Below the pieces are notes generated by a model that saw only the letters and a list, made by a program, of their open reading frames with translations, was not told the origin of the DNA and did not search any database. A DNA stretch of 9,333 nucleotides from NCBI GenBank assembly GCA_013297575.1, contig JAAFHO010000167.1:1-9333 (forward strand), written 5' to 3'. A program made the position numbers and the translations under genes. The DNA is from Chitinophagales bacterium (GTDB taxonomy: Bacteria > Bacteroidota > Bacteroidia > Chitinophagales > Saprospiraceae). Each line of letters starts with the position of its first letter. The stretch's first letter is position 1. Of the stretch, positions 5,522-9,333 are shown piece by piece.

Positions 5522-6922
5522 ATGAATGTATTACTTACGCACGGTTATTTCCTGCACGACGACCCCAAAGAACAAGTCATCATGCGGCCATATCCTCCCT
5601 TGGGGATACTCTATATCGCTGCGTGGCTCGACCAACATGGCGTGGAAAATGCCGTATTTGATACTACTTTTTCGGATTGGGAAACGTTAAAGACCTATAT
5701 TTTGGAACATCGCCCCAAAGTGGTGGCGCTATATACCAATTTGATGACTAAACTCAATGTCATCAGAACCATGCAGTGGATCCGTTCTCAACCCACCTTA
5801 AATCACACCTTAATCGTACTCGGTGGCCCCGATGTAACGCATAATACCTTGGAGTACCTACAGGCCGGTGCGCACCTGATCGCAATTGGGGAGGGCGAAC
5901 AGACGTTGTTGGAGATTGCTCAAACAGGGTTTCAACCCCCAAAATGGCCCGATATTGCAGGTATTGCTTACCAATTAGAGGATGGAAGTATATTCAAAAC
6001 TACCGCACGAACCAAACTCCGCGACCTCGACGAATTACCCATTCCTGCACGAGAAAAAATAAATATACAAGATTACCTCAACGCTTGGAAAACAGCACAT
6101 GGCCATAGTGCCGTGAGCCTAAGCACACAGCGCGGATGCCCATATACCTGTAAATGGTGTAGTACCGCGGTGTATGGGCAAAGTTACCGCCGTCGCTCGG
6201 CAAAGGCTGTTGTGGACGAAATTGTGTGGCTGCAAGAGCGCTATGATTTTGATCTTATTTGGTTTGTGGATGATGTGTTTACGGTGAGCCATAAATGGAT
6301 GGAAAACTTTCGCGACGAGTTGCACAACAGAAAGGTAACCGTCCAATTTGAATGTATTACCCGTGCAGATCGACTGACCAATGAAGTAGTGGATATGCTC
6401 AAAGCCGCAGGTTGTTTCCGTGTTTGGATTGGAGCAGAAAGTGGTTCGCAGAAGATCATAGATGCCATGGATCGCCGCGTAGATGTGCTACAAGTGCGCG
6501 AAATGCTCAAAAGTGCCAAGCGCGCCGGTATCCAAACTGGTACATTTATTATGCTTGGATACCCAGGCGAAACAGAAGCGGATATCCGCGAAACCATCCA
6601 TCATTTACAAGATTCCGACCCAGATTTATTCACGATCACCGTTGCTTATCCAATCAAAGGCACTTCCTTGTACAATGAAATGGAAACCACTATCCAATCC
6701 GATAAAACATGGGAGCAGCGCACCGATCGCGACTTGGATTTCAAACGCCAATACCCGCGCAAATACTATGATTATGCTGTTAGATGGACTGTAAATAGCG
6801 TTCATTTGCACAAAACGCAACGCAAAGAGGGTGCTTTTTCGGTAAAAGCCGCTAAGTTTAGAATAAAACAGATTGGTGCTAAAATGGGAATGTGGTGGCA
6901 TGCCGGAGTATACACCCAATAG
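5522..6922 (+). CDS. B12-binding-type radical SAM protein (class B, BchE-like)
   Basis: A 466-residue protein with a Rossmann-like N-terminus (about 1-150) of the cobalamin-binding type. It shows the usual PPLGILYIAAWL, GGPDVTH and GEGEQTLLEI elements and an LDELPIPAR linker. The radical SAM barrel follows, with the 4Fe-4S motif C206-PYT-C210-KW-C213, then WFVDDVF, IGAESGS (301-309) and GYPGETEADI. The enzyme would cleave S-adenosylmethionine to a 5'-deoxyadenosyl radical, and may methylate or rearrange an unactivated carbon. The classical DxHxxG cobalamin ligand motif is missing, as in many class B members, so B12 would bind without a protein His, or not at all. No Cys follows the barrel, so there is no SPASM/Twitch auxiliary cluster. 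Length and the YPRKYYDYAVRW tail are usual. No precursor peptide or pathway gene is nearby, so the substrate is unknown. Confidence 0.85.
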   Translation: MNVLLTHGYFLHDDPKEQVIMRPYPPLGILYIAAWLDQHGVENAVFDTTFSDWETLKTYILEHRPKVVALYTNLMTKLNVIRTMQWIRSQPTLNHTLIVLGGPDVTHNTLEYLQAGAHLIAIGEGEQTLLEIAQTGFQPPKWPDIAGIAYQLEDGSIFKTTARTKLRDLDELPIPAREKINIQDYLNAWKTAHGHSAVSLSTQRGCPYTCKWCSTAVYGQSYRRRSAKAVVDEIVWLQERYDFDLIWFVDDVFTVSHKWMENFRDELHNRKVTVQFECITRADRLTNEVVDMLKAAGCFRVWIGAESGSQKIIDAMDRRVDVLQVREMLKSAKRAGIQTGTFIMLGYPGETEADIRETIHHLQDSDPDLFTITVAYPIKGTSLYNEMETTIQSDKTWEQRTDRDLDFKRQYPRKYYDYAVRWTVNSVHLHKTQRKEGAFSVKAAKFRIKQIGAKMGMWWHAGVYTQ

Positions 6923-7081
6923 GCGCAGTTATATGATATAAATAGATTATTTCTACTTTTCTCCTCATGCTATATAAAATATTAAATAGTATTTTGTTCT
7001 TTTATTAAGTGTCCTGGTGTACTTAAAATTATAGAAAAACGATTTGAATAAGATAGTGGAGTAACGATCCAGCTGCCGTCC

Positions 7082-7244
7082 AAAATTCCCATAGGGAATG
7101 AATGTTTATAGGCTAAATGGAGAACTGACCCCAATTCCCGTAGGGATTGTATGTTATTTTGTGCGTTTTTTACATGAAATCCCTACAGGATTTGGGTTAT
7201 TTACCCTATTTATCCTATAAACATATATTCCCTACGGGAATTTT
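7082..7244. repeat. 163-bp imperfect palindrome of REP-like TCCC-TAGGGA units
   Basis: Arms 7082-7154 and 7172-7244 are both 73 bp and reverse-complementary at 58 of 73 positions without gaps, around a 17-nt T-rich loop. Each arm holds two smaller palindromes, giving four in all: ATTCCCATAGGGAAT, ATTCCCGTAGGGATT, AATCCCTACAGGATT and ATTCCCTACGGGAAT. The outer 30 bp of the arms differ at only three positions. The design recalls enterobacterial REP/BIME clusters, which are mobilised by REP-associated tyrosine transposases; no such gene is in the window. It could act as a transcript-end hairpin for the radical SAM gene or as a protein-binding site. Confidence 0.75.
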
Positions 7245-7291
7245 TTTGATGTGGCTAAATAGTTACGATAGTGAATATTTTATCATTATTT

Positions 7292-7321
7292 TTTGCGGAT
7301 AATATATTTGTTGTATATTTG
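7292..7321 (+). promoter_or_regulatory. Consensus Bacteroidota promoter (TTTG - 18 nt - TATATTTG)
   Basis: TTTG at 7292-7295 and TATATTTG at 7314-7321 match the -33/-7 consensus with 18-nt spacing. A second TATATTTG lies at 7303-7310. Transcription would start near 7328, about 190 nt before the next start codon. Confidence 0.55.
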
Positions 7322-7517
7322 CGTCATTGATTCTGTTTTTTAACTATGTGGAGTTTTATTTAGGAGCGTGCTTTTCTTTTTGTGGGTTAATTTATAAGTG
7401 AATAGGCGATAGTGTGGTATTATTACAATTAAGTCGTAATATTTTGGTAATGATATACTTATATGTTTTTTTATGTTTTGACTGGCCTCCGATTTCTCTC
7501 TGCACAACTATCTATCT

Positions 7518-9053
7518 ATGAAAGAGGTAAAAGAAATATTACAATTAATTAAGAAGGGTATTTTAACACTTTCGCAGTCCGATACTATAGGGGAGCAAGG
7601 GGGGCATCATGTAAAGATGAATAAATTATTAGATGCCCTAGAAGCTGGCGATATCAATTCTGACGAAGAAGGTGCTCAATTGCTTTTTCCCGAAGATAAA
7701 ACAGGCGGCAAGTACAGAAGTCTAAAATCGGACTTAAAAACGCGACTGTATAGTGCTGTTATGAATATTAATAGCAACCAAACTAAATTTACCGACTATC
7801 AACGATCTTATTACCAGTGCCATAAACAATGGGTAGTGGTAAAAATACTAACCGGTGTAAATGCAAATACCTCCGCAGTAGCCTTGGCCAATAGACTACT
7901 CAAGCAAGCAGAAAAACACCATTTTACATTGCTTTGTATGGATATTACCTCTTATTTGCGTATCCAGTACGGAGTGAGAGAGGCTAACGAGAAAAAATCG
8001 GTGCAGGCATCAGCGCAATTTGTGCAGTACTTTGAACTATACCAAGCAGAATTGCTGGCGGAGCAATATTATACAGATTTGACGATCAAATTGGCCAATA
8101 ATCAAGCAGGGAAGGGCGAGGCAAATGACATAGCTATCCAGTATAGCGAAGCAATAGAGGCAAAGATGCGCACGCATTCTTCTTATAAACTCCAAATGTA
8201 TGGTTGCCTGGTGCGCCTGTTGCGGTATTCTACCATGGATGATTATCCAAATGCTTTGGTGATTTGTAGCGAAGCGCTGGACTATTTCAGGTCATTACCT
8301 TATGAAGCAAATGTCCCTTTGCAAATATTTAATTACCAAATACTGGTCTGCCATATTCAAATGGGGCAGTTTAAAGAAGCCGAAGCAGTGGCCAAGGATT
8401 GTATTTCACTTTTTGCCGAAGGCTCTTTTAACTGGTTCAAATACCAAGACCTGTACTTCCTACTCTTATTGCATACTGAGGAGTACGAAAAAGCGGGTGC
8501 GCTCATAAAATATATGCTAAATCACCCTAAACTCGAGTTTTTACCAGACAATATGAGAGAACTTTGGGGGTTGTATGAAGCATATATCTACTATTTATCG
8601 CTGTGTGGCAAGGTGGCGCCTACATTTACCAAAAAATTCAAACTTTCCAAGTTTATCAATGACGCTTCTATCCTCACAAAAGATAAGGGAGGTCGTAATA
8701 TAGCCATTATCATTGTACGCTTACTTATACTGCTTCGGGAAGAAAAATTTCCCCAAATATTGGATGAAATGGAAACCGTTCATCAATATTGCTACAATTA
8801 CCTTCGTGGTAATCAAACAAGGCGGAGTTTTGCTTTGATTAAAATGTTGTTGGCTGTTCCTTTGGCTCAATTTGACCCCGAACGAATTGCAGAAAAGGTG
8901 AGTAAACATTACAAGGTACTCGAGGAATCAAAATTTGACATTTTGAACCAAACCTACGAAATTGAAATACTTCCTTTTGAAGTATTATGGCAATTGGCTA
9001 TGGAAGGGTTAGCGGAACGAAAAGAGCGGATACAGAAAAAGAAAGCACCATAA
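7518..9053 (+). CDS. All-helical (TPR-like) cytoplasmic protein of unknown function
   Basis: A 511-residue protein without signal peptide or membrane helix, predicted almost fully alpha-helical. The first 85 residues (EILQLIKKGILTLSQSD, MNKLLDALEAGD, YRSLKSDLKTRLYSAVMNI) follow a pattern I recall from large helical proteins of Saprospiria that begin with a [LF]-x-LIKSLSKSEKRYF-like helix. The middle (about 120-340) shows paired helices typical of TPR or related solenoids, for example ALVICSEALDYF at 246-257 and GQFKEAEAVAKDCI at 283-296. The C-terminal part (373-495) has a conserved-looking stretch with FKLSKFIND, KDKGGRNIAIII, YCYNYLR and EILPFEVLW. The tail is Lys/Glu-rich. The family recall is from memory. 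A scaffold role is an inference; no catalytic motif is seen. The gene stands alone, behind a long leader, and has no visible Shine-Dalgarno sequence. Confidence 0.8.
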   Translation: MKEVKEILQLIKKGILTLSQSDTIGEQGGHHVKMNKLLDALEAGDINSDEEGAQLLFPEDKTGGKYRSLKSDLKTRLYSAVMNINSNQTKFTDYQRSYYQCHKQWVVVKILTGVNANTSAVALANRLLKQAEKHHFTLLCMDITSYLRIQYGVREANEKKSVQASAQFVQYFELYQAELLAEQYYTDLTIKLANNQAGKGEANDIAIQYSEAIEAKMRTHSSYKLQMYGCLVRLLRYSTMDDYPNALVICSEALDYFRSLPYEANVPLQIFNYQILVCHIQMGQFKEAEAVAKDCISLFAEGSFNWFKYQDLYFLLLLHTEEYEKAGALIKYMLNHPKLEFLPDNMRELWGLYEAYIYYLSLCGKVAPTFTKKFKLSKFINDASILTKDKGGRNIAIIIVRLLILLREEKFPQILDEMETVHQYCYNYLRGNQTRRSFALIKMLLAVPLAQFDPERIAEKVSKHYKVLEESKFDILNQTYEIEILPFEVLWQLAMEGLAERKERIQKKKAP

Positions 9054-9191
9054 ACTTTTGTCTGCTTTAATGTGTACGATACTTTCTGATGTCCTGCGTA
9101 ATTACATTTTACTATGCTGTGTATTTGTAATATAGAAGTACCTCACCGTATGGGGTATTCTGTTGTCTAGGAAGAATTTGCCAATAATTTT

Positions 9192-9259
9192 TGCATAAAA
9201 ATAGGGTATAAATAAATAAAATTTAGTTTTTAGGCATAAATAAAATTTACTTTTTTACT
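9192..9259. repeat. A/T-rich direct repeats after the last gene
   Basis: GGTATAAATAAATAAAATTT (from 9205) and GGCATAAATAAAATTTACTT (from 9233) are adjacent related units, preceded by a partial GCATAAAAATAG (from 9193). The stretch is simple in composition, so the repeat may be no more than a consequence of base composition. Confidence 0.35.
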
Positions 9260-9274
9260 TTCTTTAAAATTATA

Positions 9275-9309
9275 AACAATTAATAATCAATGAGTTATTA
9301 TTGTTTTTG
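9275..9309 (+). terminator. Weak A/T-rich hairpin followed by T run
   Basis: AACAAT-T-AATAA pairs with TTATTATTGTT (ending 9305) with one bulge, and a short T run follows. It might terminate transcription from the upstream gene 220 bp away, but such A/T-only stems are unreliable. Confidence 0.25.
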
Positions 9310-9333
9310 GTATGTTATTTTTTATTTTTAGAT

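Larger units (their letters stand above)
6923..7517. other. Intergenic gap of 595 bp with a large palindrome and a promoter
   Basis: 6923-7081 is A/T-rich without recognisable signals apart from a weak AAAATA/TATTTT stem near 6976-6995. The palindrome occupies 7082-7244 and a promoter 7292-7321. The remaining 196 bp would be a long leader for the next gene, with a small TATTAC/GTAATA hairpin near 7419-7441. A 42-codon frame at 7174-7302 lies mostly inside the palindrome and is rejected. Confidence 0.6.

Noticed and set aside
6241..6597. 118-codon minus-strand frame inside the radical SAM gene
   Set aside because: Antisense to the conserved radical SAM barrel; no features of its own.
7174..7302. 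42-codon plus-strand frame beginning MKSLQDLGYL
   Set aside because: Begins inside the 163-bp palindrome and is a translation of the repeat; short YKHIFPTGI-like products are typical artefacts of this repeat type.

Overview
The window looks like chromosomal DNA from a member of the Bacteroidota, probably near the Saprospiria; the phylum call is fairly safe, the class call tentative. Support: several sites match the Bacteroidota -7 promoter element TAnnTTTG, genes lack Shine-Dalgarno sequences and have A/T-rich leaders, most products are exported or membrane-anchored, and the intergenic regions hold the repetitive palindromic DNA common in this phylum. No tRNA, rRNA, CRISPR array, transposase gene or phage gene is visible.

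Layout. At the left edge (1-240, minus strand) is the N-terminus of a secreted S9B / dipeptidyl-peptidase-IV-type peptidase. A divergent intergenic region follows with a 46-bp inverted repeat (358-537) that looks like a small non-autonomous element. Then, all on the plus strand: a secreted SGNH/GDSL-type hydrolase (594-1877); a small lipoprotein (2057-2326) and a related small exported protein with a C-terminal RGGA repeat (2400-2867), ending at a strong terminator; a 567-bp gap with a structured repeat-like element; a membrane class III adenylate cyclase with an exported helical sensor region (3554-5188); a gap with three copies of a TTTGTGT/TTTTGTGG repeat; a B12-binding-type radical SAM enzyme (5522-6922); a 595-bp gap with a 163-bp nearly symmetric palindrome (7082-7244) and a good promoter; and a 511-residue all-helical protein of unknown function (7518-9053). 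The last 280 bp are very A/T-rich and carry no gene.

How the genes relate. The large spacers and local promoter/terminator signals suggest mostly single-gene units rather than one operon. The only pair that appears functionally linked is the two small exported proteins at 2057-2867. They share a helical Ala/Lys/Glu-rich segment with one conserved Cys, and they sit downstream of a promoter with a perfect 15-bp palindrome over its -33 region. The cyclase would make cAMP in response to a periplasmic signal; nothing here shows its target. The most unusual items are this small-protein pair with its putative operator, and the density of palindromic or inverted-repeat DNA in four of the intergenic regions.
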